A stretch of 61,499 bases of DNA from CAYVQZ01 sp964453435 (GTDB lineage: Bacteria > Abyssobacteria > SURF-5): contig CAYVQZ010000031.1 of assembly GCA_964453435.1 (NCBI GenBank), forward strand, positions 1-61,499, read 5' to 3'. Shown here piece by piece: positions 1 to 8,180 of this stretch; the first letter of the stretch is position 1, and each line of letters begins with the position of its first letter. A model generated the notes under the pieces. The model was not told the origin of the DNA. It saw nothing but the letters and a program-made list of their open reading frames with translations, and searched no databases. The position numbers and the translations under genes are program-made.

Positions 1-53
1 ATCGTCCCTACGTTCACGTGCGGCTTCGTCCGCTCAAATTTCTTCTTCCCCAT
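1..53 (-). CDS. tuf: Elongation factor Tu, N-terminal fragment (cut by window edge)
   Basis: Only the first 17 codons lie in the window. They read MGKKKFERTKPHVNVGT on the minus strand, which is the highly conserved EF-Tu amino terminus just before the G1 loop. EF-Tu is the GTPase that delivers aminoacyl-tRNA to the ribosome. The ATG is at 53-51. The gene lies last in the tRNA-Thr/Tyr/Gly/Thr-tuf order known from many Proteobacteria, which independently supports the call. The gene continues beyond position 1. Confidence 0.95.
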   Translation of the reverse strand, partial: MGKKKFERTKPHVNVGT

Positions 54-168
54 GGTCTTTGCCTCCTGCTCTCTAGACAAGCCGAGGAACTCACCCGAAC
101 TGCGCGCTCGTACCGCCGGCGCACCCCATTTCGCACTGCCGAATTCGGAAGCGACTCAATGAAAAGAG

Positions 169-241
169 AGCCCACGACCGGACTTGAACCGGTGACCGCG
201 TGCTTACCATGCACGTGCTCTACCGTCTGAGCTACGTGGGC
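169..241 (-). tRNA. tRNA-Thr (anticodon GGT)
   Basis: Full cloverleaf on the minus strand. The acceptor stem is GCCCACG/CGTGGGC, the anticodon stem CGTGC/GCACG, the loop ATGGTAA gives anticodon GGT, and the T-loop is TTCAAGT. CCA is not encoded. It is the last tRNA before tuf, the position of thrT in the classical cluster. Confidence 0.96.
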
Positions 242-279
242 GTACCTGGTTCTCCGCACGGCTGCGAAAAATCAAGTGG

Positions 280-352
280 AGCGGGAAACGGGATTCGAAC
301 CCGCGACCATCAGCTTGGAAGGCTGGTGCTCTACCAACTGAGCTACTCCCGC
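280..352 (-). tRNA. tRNA-Gly (anticodon TCC)
   Basis: Cloverleaf on the minus strand with acceptor GCGGGAG pairing to TTCCCGC, anticodon loop CTTCCAA (anticodon TCC) and T-loop TTCGAAT. It lies between tRNA-Tyr and the tuf-proximal tRNA-Thr, the position of glyT in the classical cluster. Confidence 0.96.
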
Positions 353-371
353 ATCACGTGTGTTTCTGATG

Positions 372-453
372 TGGGGAGAGGAGGATTCGAACCTCCGAAG
401 GCATCGCCAACAGATTTACAGTCTGCCCCCTTTGGCCGCTTGGGTATCTCCCC
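372..453 (-). tRNA. tRNA-Tyr (anticodon GTA)
   Basis: Class II tRNA with a long variable arm on the minus strand. The acceptor is GGGGAGA/TCTCCCC, the anticodon loop CTGTAAA gives GTA, and the T-loop is TTCGAAT. It lies where tyrU lies in the classical thrU-tyrU-glyT-thrT-tufB cluster. Confidence 0.96.
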
Positions 454-480
454 GAGTATCCTGTGCCGTCTCCCAACCGG

Positions 481-552
481 AGCTGGCGAAGGGAATCGAA
501 CCCCCAACCAGCCGCTTACAAGGCGGCTGCTCTACCTTTGAGCTACGCCAGC
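481..552 (-). tRNA. tRNA-Thr (anticodon TGT)
   Basis: First tRNA of the minus-strand cluster. The acceptor is GCTGGCG/CGCCAGC, the anticodon stem GCCGC/GCGGC, and the loop CTTGTAA gives anticodon TGT. The T-stem contains two G-T pairs. CCA is not encoded. Confidence 0.95.
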
Positions 553-636
553 GTAGTTGACGTACAGAGGAAGGATGTTACCAGCTTGGCTTCAAAAAGT
601 CAAGCTGACGAAAGGCTTCCCTTTGAGCACCAGAGA

Positions 637-665
637 ATTGTAGCAAAATCGGGCACGATTGTCAA
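637..665 (-). promoter_or_regulatory. Consensus sigma70-type promoter of the tRNA-tuf operon
   Basis: On the minus strand TTGACA (665-660) is followed by a 17-base spacer and TACAAT (642-637). Transcription would start near 630 and run into the tRNA-Thr(TGT) gene at 552. The near-perfect match fits a strong stable-RNA promoter. Confidence 0.8.
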
Positions 666-698
666 GATGACACGGTGGCCCCTTTCACGGCTAAGTCC

Positions 699-727
699 TT
701 GACATGCTTGAAAATATCTGCTAAACT
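699..727 (+). promoter_or_regulatory. Sigma70-type promoter of the GGDEF response regulator
   Basis: TTGACA at 699-704, a 17-base spacer and TAAACT at 722-727 point toward the regulator gene at 809. It is divergent from the tRNA-tuf promoter at 637-665. Confidence 0.65.
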
Positions 728-808
728 TTCGCTCAAAATCGGCCCTGTTGAGCGCCACGGGCGCAAGTGGTGAGTCTCACTTTCTCAGTGTCTTTCCCGG
801 AGGACTCG

Positions 809-1762
809 ATGCCCGAAGACCATCCTCAGATTCTGCCTCGTATTCTTGTTGTCGATGACGAAAACATTATGCGCGATGTGATGAGGGATATTCTTGGAGA
901 ATCGGGATACGAAGTCGATGCTGTCGTCAGCGGAGACGAAGCGCTCGCCATGTTGAAGGAGAACGAATACAGCCTTGTTTTCGCGGATATTCGAATGCCC
1001 AAAATGGATGGAATGGAGCTTCTGCGCAGGGCGAAACACCTGAGTCCCGACCTCGACATCATCATGATGACCGGATACGCCTCGGTCGATATTGCCGTCG
1101 AAGCCATGAAACTCGGCGCATTTGACTTTATAACAAAGCCGTTTAATCTCGACCATGTTCGAATCGTCACGGAGCGCGCGATAGAACGAAAGGCGCTGAA
1201 AAAACAAGCGGAGGAAGGCGAGTACTACAAAAAAATTTCGCTGTTGGACGGCCTCACCGAACTCTATAATTACCGCCAATTCCACCACCTGCTCAAAACC
1301 GAATTGAACCGCTCAAAGCGCCACCGCCGAAAGTTCTGCATTTTTATGATAGATGTCGACAACTTCAAAGTATACAATGACAGCCTGGGGCATCCGGCCG
1401 GCGATGAAGCGCTTCGCTTTCTTGCGTGGCTGCTCAAGCACCATGCTCGCGCGTCCGATATGGTGTGCCGGTATGGCGGCGAGGAATTCGCGATAATTCT
1501 GCCTGAGACAAACCTCTCTGAGAGCAGAATAGCCGCAAATCGTTTGCGGCGCATCGTTGAAGAGACGGAATTCAACGGACAGGAGGTCATGCCGAACGCG
1601 AACCTTACAGTCAGCATCGGCATAGCATGTCACCCCGATGATGCGCAGTCGGCGGAAACACTCCTGGAGCATGCGGATGACGCCCTCTACCGGGCAAAAA
1701 AGAATGGAAAAAACCGTGTGGTGGCGTGGGCGGATATGTCCGCAGGCAAGGTGGCGAATTGA
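809..1762 (+). CDS. Response regulator with diguanylate cyclase (REC-GGDEF) output
   Basis: A 317-residue two-domain cytoplasmic protein. Residues ~10-125 form a CheY-like receiver with the acidic pair D16-D17 and phosphoacceptor D60 in ADIRMPKMDG. Residues ~150-310 form a GGDEF domain with the active-site motif GGEEF at 223-227 and an inhibitory-site motif RxxD at 214-217. It is therefore predicted to make cyclic di-GMP from GTP and to be product-inhibited. The ATG at 809 was chosen over an upstream start at 767 because a GGAGG lies at 799-803. No partner histidine kinase is adjacent. The flagellar genes 47 kb away are a plausible but unproven target of the signal. Confidence 0.9.
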   Translation: MPEDHPQILPRILVVDDENIMRDVMRDILGESGYEVDAVVSGDEALAMLKENEYSLVFADIRMPKMDGMELLRRAKHLSPDLDIIMMTGYASVDIAVEAMKLGAFDFITKPFNLDHVRIVTERAIERKALKKQAEEGEYYKKISLLDGLTELYNYRQFHHLLKTELNRSKRHRRKFCIFMIDVDNFKVYNDSLGHPAGDEALRFLAWLLKHHARASDMVCRYGGEEFAIILPETNLSESRIAANRLRRIVEETEFNGQEVMPNANLTVSIGIACHPDDAQSAETLLEHADDALYRAKKNGKNRVVAWADMSAGKVAN

Positions 1763-1983
1763 CTGTGCCGTTAAGCCGCGCAATCGCGGGACAACCTCTC
1801 CGCCCTCTCTTTGCAATTGCCATGGGGAATAAACACAGATTCGCGCCGCCTCGCTCAGCGTGAGAGAACGTCAGACGGAAGGAATTGTTCCGCGGCCGGA
1901 GCCAGAGAAATTGTCGGTGAGTTGAAGGATTTCCCAACGCAACAGAGGGAGTCGGGGCATGAGGCCCGCCCGTTTTAAGACAG

Positions 1984-2469
1984 TCATTCCACGCTCCCGC
2001 ATTCTGTGACCTCTTCTCGCAGCAACTCAAGAGCATGCGGTATGGCGCCCCGTATGAACGAGAGGCACTCCCGCACCGCTTTCGGGCTGCCCGGCAAGTT
2101 TATCACCAGGGCGCATCCCACGGTTCCCGCCACGGCGCGCGAAAGCATGGCGGTCGGCGTGACCTCGACGCTCCTCATCCGCATCACTTCGGTAATACCC
2201 GGCAGCTCCTTCTCAATAACCGACCGTGTCGCCTCGGGGGTGACATCCCGCGCGCCTATGCCCGTGCCGCCTGTCGTCAGCACGAGTTCCGCCGAACGAG
2301 CGGCGCGCCGCAAGGCCGACTCTATTTCGTCCCGTTCATCGGGTATGATCTCATATATGACGACTTTGCCGCCCATCTGCTCGACAATCTCGCGAATGGC
2401 CGCGCCGCTCCGGTCTTCCCGTTCGCCACGGGAGCCCTTGTCGCTTACGGTTAGGATTGCCACTTTCAT
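1984..2469 (-). CDS. mog: MogA/MoaB-type molybdopterin adenylyltransferase
   Basis: A 161-residue protein starting MKVAILTVSDKGSRG, with the TTGGTGIGARDVTPEAT segment typical of the MogA/MoaB family. Family members activate molybdopterin by adenylation before metal insertion. Single-domain length fits MogA or MoaB, and the two are not separable by eye, so the symbol is tentative. It is the most distal gene of the tungstate/molybdopterin operon. A 245-base spacer filled with intergenic repeat sequence separates it from the MOSC gene, so it may also have its own transcript. Confidence 0.88.
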   Translation of the reverse strand: MKVAILTVSDKGSRGEREDRSGAAIREIVEQMGGKVVIYEIIPDERDEIESALRRAARSAELVLTTGGTGIGARDVTPEATRSVIEKELPGITEVMRMRSVEVTPTAMLSRAVAGTVGCALVINLPGSPKAVRECLSFIRGAIPHALELLREEVTECGSVE

Positions 2470-2510
2470 TCTTGTCCTCCGCCCAGGCTACCCGTCCCAC
2501 GATTGGTGAT

Positions 2511-2660
2511 GCGGGTCATTGGGGGACACCATGCGTCACAGTGTGCTTCGTAATTCCGGAGACACGGAGCCAAAAAAATCCATGTCCCCGGAATTAGGGT
2601 TTTCGGCTTTTCGGCGCCAAAAGCAATTGCGGGACGGATTCACTGTCCCCGAAGCGAACA
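2511..2660. repeat. Intergenic repeat block between the MOSC gene and mog
   Basis: Positions 2511-2535 (GCGGGTCATT then GGGGGACACCATGCG) closely match the left arms of near-palindromes at 23127 and 30747. An inverted repeat AATTCCGG/CCGGAATT lies inside. Positions 2631-2649 (GGGACGGATTCACTGTCCC) match 48154-48172 with one difference. No gene is visible here. Confidence 0.6.
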
Positions 2661-2714
2661 ACCTCCATCATGAACCGTGGGACACACTCACGCCCTGCCC
2701 GTTCCGCCGGGACC

Positions 2715-3152
2715 TCAATCTTCAAGAACGACAAGGTCCCCTTTTCTGACAGCGCCTCCGCGGAGCACGCGGACGAAAATACCCTCACGAGGCATGACAC
2801 AATCACCCGCAGAGTAATAGACGGCGCATCGCTCGTGACATTCTTTCCCGATCTGGGTCACTTCAACTAAGCTTCTTCCTATCTGCATCCTGGTTCCAAC
2901 CGGTATTTCATAAAGGACGAGTCCCCGCGTCGTAATGTTTTCCGCGAAGTCGCCGTAGCCGACATCCAGCCCGTTTGCCCGCATCTTCTCGATGCTCTCC
3001 TCGGCAAGAAGACTGACCTGTCTGTGCCAGGGTCCGGCGTGGGCATCGCCTTCTATGCCGTGTTCCAGCCGCAGCATCGCCGACTCTACCGGTGTCTTCT
3101 TCACACCTTTTTCAGCGCTGATTGATATGGAAACGACTACACCCTTCTTCAT
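2715..3152 (-). CDS. MOSC-domain protein
   Basis: A 145-residue single-domain protein beginning MKKGVVVSISISAEKG, with the MOSC-type core HGIEGDAHAG, the segment GDFAENITTRG and a conserved cysteine in KECHERCAVY. MOSC domains occur in molybdenum-cofactor sulfurases and related sulfur carriers that handle molybdopterin or metal-sulfur groups. The stand-alone bacterial form often sits beside moaC and mog genes, as here. Gene order on the minus strand is moaC, a 48-base gap, this gene, then mog. The substrate is not known from sequence. Confidence 0.85.
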   Translation of the reverse strand: MKKGVVVSISISAEKGVKKTPVESAMLRLEHGIEGDAHAGPWHRQVSLLAEESIEKMRANGLDVGYGDFAENITTRGLVLYEIPVGTRMQIGRSLVEVTQIGKECHERCAVYYSAGDCVMPREGIFVRVLRGGAVRKGDLVVLED

Positions 3153-3200
3153 TGCTCCCCGATGCTCCCGTTTTTTTGGCGCGTGTCCGACTGAGCGAGC

Positions 3201-3674
3201 CTACTCTGGTCGCCGATAATGTCCGCTCTTTCCGCCGGACTTTTCGACAAGGCGGATATCGCTTATGACCATGTCCTTCTGGGCCGATTTGCACATGTCG
3301 TAAATGGTAAGAGCCGCCACCGACGCGGCGGTCAGCGCCTCCATCTCGACACCCGTTTTCGCCGTTATGCGGGCTTCCGCCAGTATGTCAATCGAATCGT
3401 CTGTCGCGCGGAAATCGATTTTCACGTTCTCGACGGGAAGCGGATGGCACAACGGGATCAGGTTCCCCGTTTGTTTCGCAGCCATTATGCCCGCCAATCG
3501 CGCGACTTCCAGGACGTCACCCTTCTGCAGCTTTCTGTCAAGAATCAGACGAAGCGTTTCCGGTTTCATCGTTATACGCGCTCCGGCCTGCGCAACCCGG
3601 CGGGTAGCTCGCTTGTTGCCGATGTCCACCATTCGCGATGCGCCCTGTTCATCAAAATGGGAAAGCTTTGTCAT
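3201..3674 (-). CDS. moaC: Cyclic pyranopterin monophosphate synthase
   Basis: A 157-residue MoaC that converts the MoaA product into cyclic pyranopterin monophosphate, the second step of molybdenum/tungsten cofactor synthesis. It carries the family motifs LIPLCHPLP and KTGVEMEALTAASVAALTIYDM, with MCKSAQKDM near the C-terminus. The ATG at 3674 was preferred to an upstream in-frame start because it matches the usual MoaC length and has a GAGGG about 8 bases upstream. It lies 10 bases after the ABC ATPase gene in the same operon. moaA is not in the window. Confidence 0.95.
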   Translation of the reverse strand: MTKLSHFDEQGASRMVDIGNKRATRRVAQAGARITMKPETLRLILDRKLQKGDVLEVARLAGIMAAKQTGNLIPLCHPLPVENVKIDFRATDDSIDILAEARITAKTGVEMEALTAASVAALTIYDMCKSAQKDMVISDIRLVEKSGGKSGHYRRPE

Positions 3675-3684
3675 GGCGAAGCCC

Positions 3685-4701
3685 TCATGCGATCTTGACT
3701 GCATCTCGGTTGAATATACAGTATACGTTTTCACCGAGTCTGAGTTGGAGGCGATTGAACGAATCCTGCGGCAGTTCGATTGCCAGTTTGACGCCGACGT
3801 CCACGACAACGCGCACGTGAGAATTTTGCGCCGCCATAGCTGTCACTTGTCCGGCGCAGCAATTCAGGCCGGGAGACGCGGATGGCTCGCGAGAGATGCG
3901 AATCTCCCGCGGGTGAATCGATACGGACGCCGGCCCCCTCAATTCGGTTGCGAGTTCGATGAGCGCCCCGTTCATTCGTATCACGCTTGCGCCGTTTTGT
4001 TCGAATATGTTCCCGTGAAAGAGGTTCTCATGGGTGAACTGCTCGATGCGGCCGTCGTAAAGCGAAATGATTCCCTCGGCCAGAGACGCGGCCTGATGAT
4101 AGTTGTGTGTGGAAAATATGACGGTGATGTTGTCTTGAGAGGCCAACCGGTGTATCAAATCCTCGATTCCCTCCGCATGCCTCTTGTCGATGCTGGCCGT
4201 CGGCTCGTCAAGCAGCAGCACGTCCGGTTCCAGCGCAAGAGCGCGCGCGAGGGCGACTCGCTGCTGTTCGCCGCTCGAGAGTTTTCTCGCCTCCCTCTTC
4301 TCGAAGCCCTCAAGCCCGACCGCCGTCAGAACAGCTTCGGTCTTCCTTCGCACTGAGGACCGCGGCGCGCCTCTGAGTCTTATTCCGTACGCAATGTTGT
4401 AGGCGACCGACCGATTGAAGAGATACGGAGGGTGAGAGACCATGGTCACGCGCCGCATTAACGCCATCGAACGAGCGGCGCCGTTCCACGCGGGAACGGA
4501 ATCGAAGACAATTTGGCCGCTGGTCGGCTTGTCTATCAATGCGAGAATTCTGAGCAGAGTCGTTTTGCCCGACCCGTTCGGGCCGACCAGCGCGCGCGTC
4601 TGACCGCGCTCAATCGTCAGCTCCGGTATCTGCAGAACCGTCCTGTCACCGTACGACTTTGTGACACCCTTCAACTGATATATGGGCTGCTCGCTTCGCA
4701 T
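3685..4701 (-). CDS. Tungstate/molybdate-type ABC transporter ATP-binding protein
   Basis: A 338-residue ATPase. Walker A is GPNGSGKTT at 40-48, the signature LSSGEQQR is near 145, and Walker B is VLLLDEPTA near 165. After the ~230-residue nucleotide-binding domain comes a C-terminal extension of about 100 residues that looks like a TOBE/oxyanion regulatory domain, as in molybdate and tungstate importers. Together with the downstream moaC and mog genes this makes tungstate or molybdate the likely substrate (TupC/WtpC/ModC type). The permease gene ends 18 bases upstream. Choosing between W and Mo is inference. Confidence 0.88.
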   Translation of the reverse strand: MRSEQPIYQLKGVTKSYGDRTVLQIPELTIERGQTRALVGPNGSGKTTLLRILALIDKPTSGQIVFDSVPAWNGAARSMALMRRVTMVSHPPYLFNRSVAYNIAYGIRLRGAPRSSVRRKTEAVLTAVGLEGFEKREARKLSSGEQQRVALARALALEPDVLLLDEPTASIDKRHAEGIEDLIHRLASQDNITVIFSTHNYHQAASLAEGIISLYDGRIEQFTHENLFHGNIFEQNGASVIRMNGALIELATELRGPASVSIHPREIRISREPSASPGLNCCAGQVTAMAAQNSHVRVVVDVGVKLAIELPQDSFNRLQLRLGENVYCIFNRDAVKIA

Positions 4702-4719
4702 TTCCGTTCCCTGCGCCGC

Positions 4720-5412
4720 TTACGCCTCCCTCAAGCGGAAGCTCTGAACGACCGCGTTCACCGACAGCGCGATGAGCAACAGTATTATTCCCAGAGCTAT
4801 CGCCAGGGAAAACTCTCCCTTGCCCGTCTCAAGCGCGATGGCCGTTGTCATCGTGCGCGTGTATCCCTGAATATTTCCGCCGAGAATCATGGCGGAGCCG
4901 ACCTCCGCGATAACTCTGCCGAAACCCGCCACAATCGCGACCAGTATCGCATAGCGCGACTCGTTCAAAATCGCTATGGCCGTCTGGAATGTGTTTGCGC
5001 CCAGCGTGCGCGCCGTTTCGCCGACGCGGACATCGGTGGATTTCGTCGCGGAGAGAGAGAGCGCCGCGATTATCGGAGTCGCCAGAATGAATTGGCCGAT
5101 TACCATGGCGGTCGGCGTGAACAGCAGTCCGTACGAGCCGAGGGGGCCGCGTCTGGAGATGAACGAGTATACGGTGAGGCCGACGACCACGGTGGGGAGC
5201 GCGAGCGTCGTATTCAAAGCGACTTCAACATGATGTTTCCCGCGGAAGCGCGCGACCGCAATCAGGAAGCCTGCGGGAACCCCCGCCAGACTCGCAAGAA
5301 GCGTGGATGTCAGAGACACCTTCAAAGACGTCCACACGATTGTCGCCAGTTCCCGGTCAAATTGAATAATCAGCCAGAACGCTTTTCGAAACGCTTCGGA
5401 TAAATAATCCAT
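4720..5412 (-). CDS. Tungstate-type ABC transporter permease
   Basis: A 230-residue integral membrane permease with several hydrophobic helices and the inner-loop EAA-type motif ARTLGANTFQTAIAIL that contacts the ATPase. The segment LPTVVVGLTVYSFISRRGPLG is typical of TupB-like permeases. It is the first gene of the operon and reads from a strong promoter about 200 bases upstream. No periplasmic binding protein (TupA/WtpA) gene accompanies it, so that component must be encoded elsewhere or is missing. Confidence 0.87.
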   Translation of the reverse strand: MDYLSEAFRKAFWLIIQFDRELATIVWTSLKVSLTSTLLASLAGVPAGFLIAVARFRGKHHVEVALNTTLALPTVVVGLTVYSFISRRGPLGSYGLLFTPTAMVIGQFILATPIIAALSLSATKSTDVRVGETARTLGANTFQTAIAILNESRYAILVAIVAGFGRVIAEVGSAMILGGNIQGYTRTMTTAIALETGKGEFSLAIALGIILLLIALSVNAVVQSFRLREA

Positions 5413-5450
5413 GAGCCGTTCGTTCCCCCGGCAACCGCAATTTCACCGCA

Positions 5451-5491
5451 TAAAAAATTTCAGCCAGCCCACCCAACCTCGTGGAACTGGC
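5451..5491 (-). terminator. Terminator-like hairpin in the leader of the tungstate operon
   Basis: On the minus strand GCCAG (5491-5487) pairs with CTGGC (5467-5463). Further inner pairs include CCAC with GTGG, and a run of six T follows at 5457-5452. It lies about 40 bases before the permease ATG and after the promoter at 5612-5641, so it could act as an attenuator. Functional control is inference. Confidence 0.5.
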
Positions 5492-5611
5492 CCTGTTCCG
5501 GCGTTTTCTCCTTTCCGAGGATGGGGGGCGCGCACGTTTCCGTCCGCACCTGCCGTTCAACCGCCATAGCCGTCGACCGTAGGCATGTTGAATCGGAGAA
5601 AGCCAATGCGT

Positions 5612-5641
5612 ATTATAGCCGATTCGGCCCATCGTCGTCAA
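5612..5641 (-). promoter_or_regulatory. Sigma70-type promoter of the tungstate/molybdopterin operon
   Basis: On the minus strand TTGACG (5641-5636), an 18-base spacer and TATAAT (5617-5612) precede the permease gene. Transcription would begin near 5605, giving a leader of about 190 nucleotides. No other gene was seen between 5413 and 5807. Confidence 0.7.
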
Positions 5642-5734
5642 TTTGGCTGTTTTGCCAGGTTTTCGGTTCGGGGGCCGCTCCCCTGGAGGCGCCATGGGAT
5701 CTTCATACAAACTTCCCGATTGTACAAAGGGGAC

Positions 5735-5764
5735 TTGACTTCAATTTCCTTTCAGTCATACGAT
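5735..5764 (+). promoter_or_regulatory. Candidate promoter of the acyl-CoA synthetase gene
   Basis: TTGACT at 5735-5740, an 18-base spacer and TACGAT at 5759-5764 lie just upstream of the synthetase start at 5808. The -10 match is moderate. Confidence 0.45.
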
Positions 5765-5807
5765 ATCCAAAGTTTTCGCCGAGGCAGGAACCGACACAGG
5801 AACAGAT

Positions 5808-7691
5808 ATGATGACCACAATCCGGATTCGCGACATCTACGACGTCAAGGCAATCGAATCGGTCCCTCTCGAAGAGAGAGTGCCGACGAAGAGCACCTGC
5901 GAGCTGCTCCGGAAAGGCGCGGCGAATAACCCCGAGGCAACGGCGATATACTTCCTCATGTCCGGCGAAATGTGGGACTCGCCCATGGAAATCAGCTACC
6001 GACAATTTCTCGGAAGAATCACGCAATCCGCAAATCTCTTCCATGATTTGGGAATCGGGGCGGGCGATGTTGTCACATACATACTCCCAAACTTGCCGCA
6101 GACACACTTCGCGCTCTGGGGAGCCGAGACCGCCGGCATAGCGAATCCGGTGAACCCGCTGCTCGAGCCCGCCCAAATCAGGGATATCATGATTTCCGCG
6201 AAAACGAAGGCGCTTGTGGCGCTGGGCGAGTATCCCGGTTCCGATATATGGCGAAAGGTCGAGCAAATACGCGGCGATGTCCCTTCGCTCAAAGCCATCA
6301 TCCGGGTGATGGGCCCGTCGGACGAAAAAAACGGCATCTACGGATACGATGAAATCATCGACAAATACAACGCGGAAGAGCTCGATTCCAAAAGAGTCAT
6401 CTCGCCCGGCGAGATATGCTCGATGTACCATACCGGCGGAACGACCGGCACTCCGAAGCTGGCGCTGCGAACGCACATGAACGAGATGTTCTCGGCCGTC
6501 GCCTGCTCGCTCGGCCTCGACCTCTCCGGAGCAAGCACGATGATGTGCGGGCTTCCGCTGTTTCACGCGAACGCCCCGCTGCTCACGGGGCTGGCCCCGT
6601 TCTCCGTCGGCGCCGCCGTCGTCCTGCTCAGCCCGATTGGCTATCGCGACCCCGCCATTATCAAGAACTTCTTCAAAATTGCCGAACGATACCGGGTCGA
6701 CTCCTTCATGACGGTGCCGACCGTCCTCTCCATGCTTCTCGATGCGCCGGTCGAGGGTATCGACCTGTCCCGGCTTCGTTACGCGATGTGCGGCGCCGCT
6801 CCGCTGTCGGTGCAGGTGTTCAAAGCGTTCGAGGAACGCACGGGACTCAAGCTGCTCGAGGGATATGGCCTGACCGAAGGAACCGTCGTGTCCTCGACAA
6901 ACCCCCGCGACGGAGTGAGAAAGATAGGGTCGGTCGGGATAAGGATTCCCTACCAGGACCTCAAGACCGTGATACTCGACGAAGACGGCGCCTACGTGCG
7001 CGATTGCGAGACGAACGAAATCGGTGTCGTCGTGTTGCGCGGGCCGAACATCTTCAAAGGATACGCCGACGAGGCCCACAACAGGAGCACGTGGGTGCAG
7101 GGCGAATGGCTCAACACGGGCGACATGGGCAGGCTGGATGAGGACCAGTACCTGTGGCTGACCGGAAGAAAGAAGGAACTCATTATCCGCGGCGGACACA
7201 ACATCGACCCGGCGGTAATCGAGGAAGTGATTTATGAGATTGACGACGTGGCGCTTGCCGCGGCTGTCGGACAGCCGGACAGGCACGCAGGCGAAGTGCC
7301 CATCGCCTATGTGACGCCCAAACCGGGCGCCGGGCTCGACGAAGAACGAATCGAGCGGCACTGCCGCCTGAATATCAAGGAACGCGCCGCGATTCCGAAA
7401 AAAATACGCATTATCGAGTCGATGCCGCTCACCGGCGTCGGAAAAATATTCAAGCCGGCGCTTCGATACGATGCCATACGGGAGGTTTTCGTCTCCGAGC
7501 TCTCCTGTCTTGAAGACCTGGTCGATTCCATCGAAGTCTCCGTCAAAGAGGACAAACTTTACGGCGCCGTCGCCATCGTGGACATCCACCCGGGGGAGAA
7601 GCTTTCGGAAAAGCAACTCCGCGAGCGCATCGACTCGATTCTCGGCCACTATGCGATTCGATACGAAGTGAATGTGCGCCGACACTCATAA
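5808..7691 (+). CDS. Acyl-CoA synthetase (AMP-forming, ANL superfamily)
   Basis: A 627-residue acyl/aryl-CoA ligase. It carries the ATP-binding signature YHTGGTTGTPK near residue 207, the YGLTEGT motif, the hinge region WLNTGDMG...LTGRKKELIIRGG and the C-terminal catalytic lysine in GVGKIFKPALR. It would activate a carboxylic acid to its CoA thioester via an acyl-adenylate. About 70 residues follow the catalytic lysine region, longer than the usual end of the family. The start has an AGGA a few bases upstream. An acyl-CoA dehydrogenase gene follows, which suggests fatty-acid or related acid catabolism. The exact substrate cannot be read from sequence. Confidence 0.9.
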   Translation: MMTTIRIRDIYDVKAIESVPLEERVPTKSTCELLRKGAANNPEATAIYFLMSGEMWDSPMEISYRQFLGRITQSANLFHDLGIGAGDVVTYILPNLPQTHFALWGAETAGIANPVNPLLEPAQIRDIMISAKTKALVALGEYPGSDIWRKVEQIRGDVPSLKAIIRVMGPSDEKNGIYGYDEIIDKYNAEELDSKRVISPGEICSMYHTGGTTGTPKLALRTHMNEMFSAVACSLGLDLSGASTMMCGLPLFHANAPLLTGLAPFSVGAAVVLLSPIGYRDPAIIKNFFKIAERYRVDSFMTVPTVLSMLLDAPVEGIDLSRLRYAMCGAAPLSVQVFKAFEERTGLKLLEGYGLTEGTVVSSTNPRDGVRKIGSVGIRIPYQDLKTVILDEDGAYVRDCETNEIGVVVLRGPNIFKGYADEAHNRSTWVQGEWLNTGDMGRLDEDQYLWLTGRKKELIIRGGHNIDPAVIEEVIYEIDDVALAAAVGQPDRHAGEVPIAYVTPKPGAGLDEERIERHCRLNIKERAAIPKKIRIIESMPLTGVGKIFKPALRYDAIREVFVSELSCLEDLVDSIEVSVKEDKLYGAVAIVDIHPGEKLSEKQLRERIDSILGHYAIRYEVNVRRHS

Positions 7692-7779
7692 GAACGAGCC
7701 CGTTTCTTCCCTGAGCGACACTCGCCGGGCATCCTGTGAAGCCGCTTCCGAAGCGCCCCCCCGCCGAATCACGGGACAG

Positions 7780-7945
7780 AGAGACTATCCGATAATCGCC
7801 CCGGAGGGACTGTGAATCCCGATAATTCGTCGAGGTGTGCTTCGGGGGCAGTCCACCAATCTACGAATCCCCAAAATACGGGAGATTCCGTAATTGGGTG
7901 CAGCACCCCCTACGCTCGCGTTTGGGCAGAAATGTGATTATCGGA
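7780..7945. repeat. Dispersed intergenic repeat block
   Basis: The 490-base gap before the acyl-CoA dehydrogenase contains no gene. Positions 7837-7863 match 48021-48047 at 26 of 27 bases, starting GTGCTTCGGGGGCAGTCC. Positions 7885-7898 (ATTCCGTAATTGGG) recur with single changes at 48098 and 48224. An inverted pair CCGATAATC (7789-7797)/GATTATCGG (7936-7944) brackets the block. Confidence 0.6.
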
Positions 7946-8090
7946 CACTCTCGCTATGAGTGTTTCTCACTGTGGGAATGACGAGAAAGAATCTCTGATT
8001 CGCGCAATTTGCCGGCGTTCGTGCCATTCGTATTGTAAAAGTTTGGCTGTGGCTTTCCCCCTCCTCGCGGCATTTCCCCGCGACCGGCGC

Positions 8091-8120
8091 TTGAAAACAA
8101 TTTTCTTTTCCGTATATAAT
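8091..8120 (+). promoter_or_regulatory. Sigma70-type promoter of the acyl-CoA dehydrogenase operon
   Basis: TTGAAA at 8091-8096, an 18-base spacer and a perfect TATAAT at 8115-8120 lie about 60 bases before the dehydrogenase start. Confidence 0.7.
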
Positions 8121-8180
8121 GGCGCACCGCCAAACTATTCCGTCGTCTGAACGCTCGTTCTCTCTTTGGAGGGCATCACA

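Noticed and set aside
1763..1810. Terminator after the GGDEF gene from the hairpin CCGCG-CAAT-CGCGG
   Set aside because: Short stem without a following T-run.
5703..7685. A 660-codon open frame on the minus strand over the acyl-CoA synthetase gene
   Set aside because: It is the antisense of a clear AMP-ligase gene, its translation has no family motif, and it is kept open by codon bias of the sense gene.
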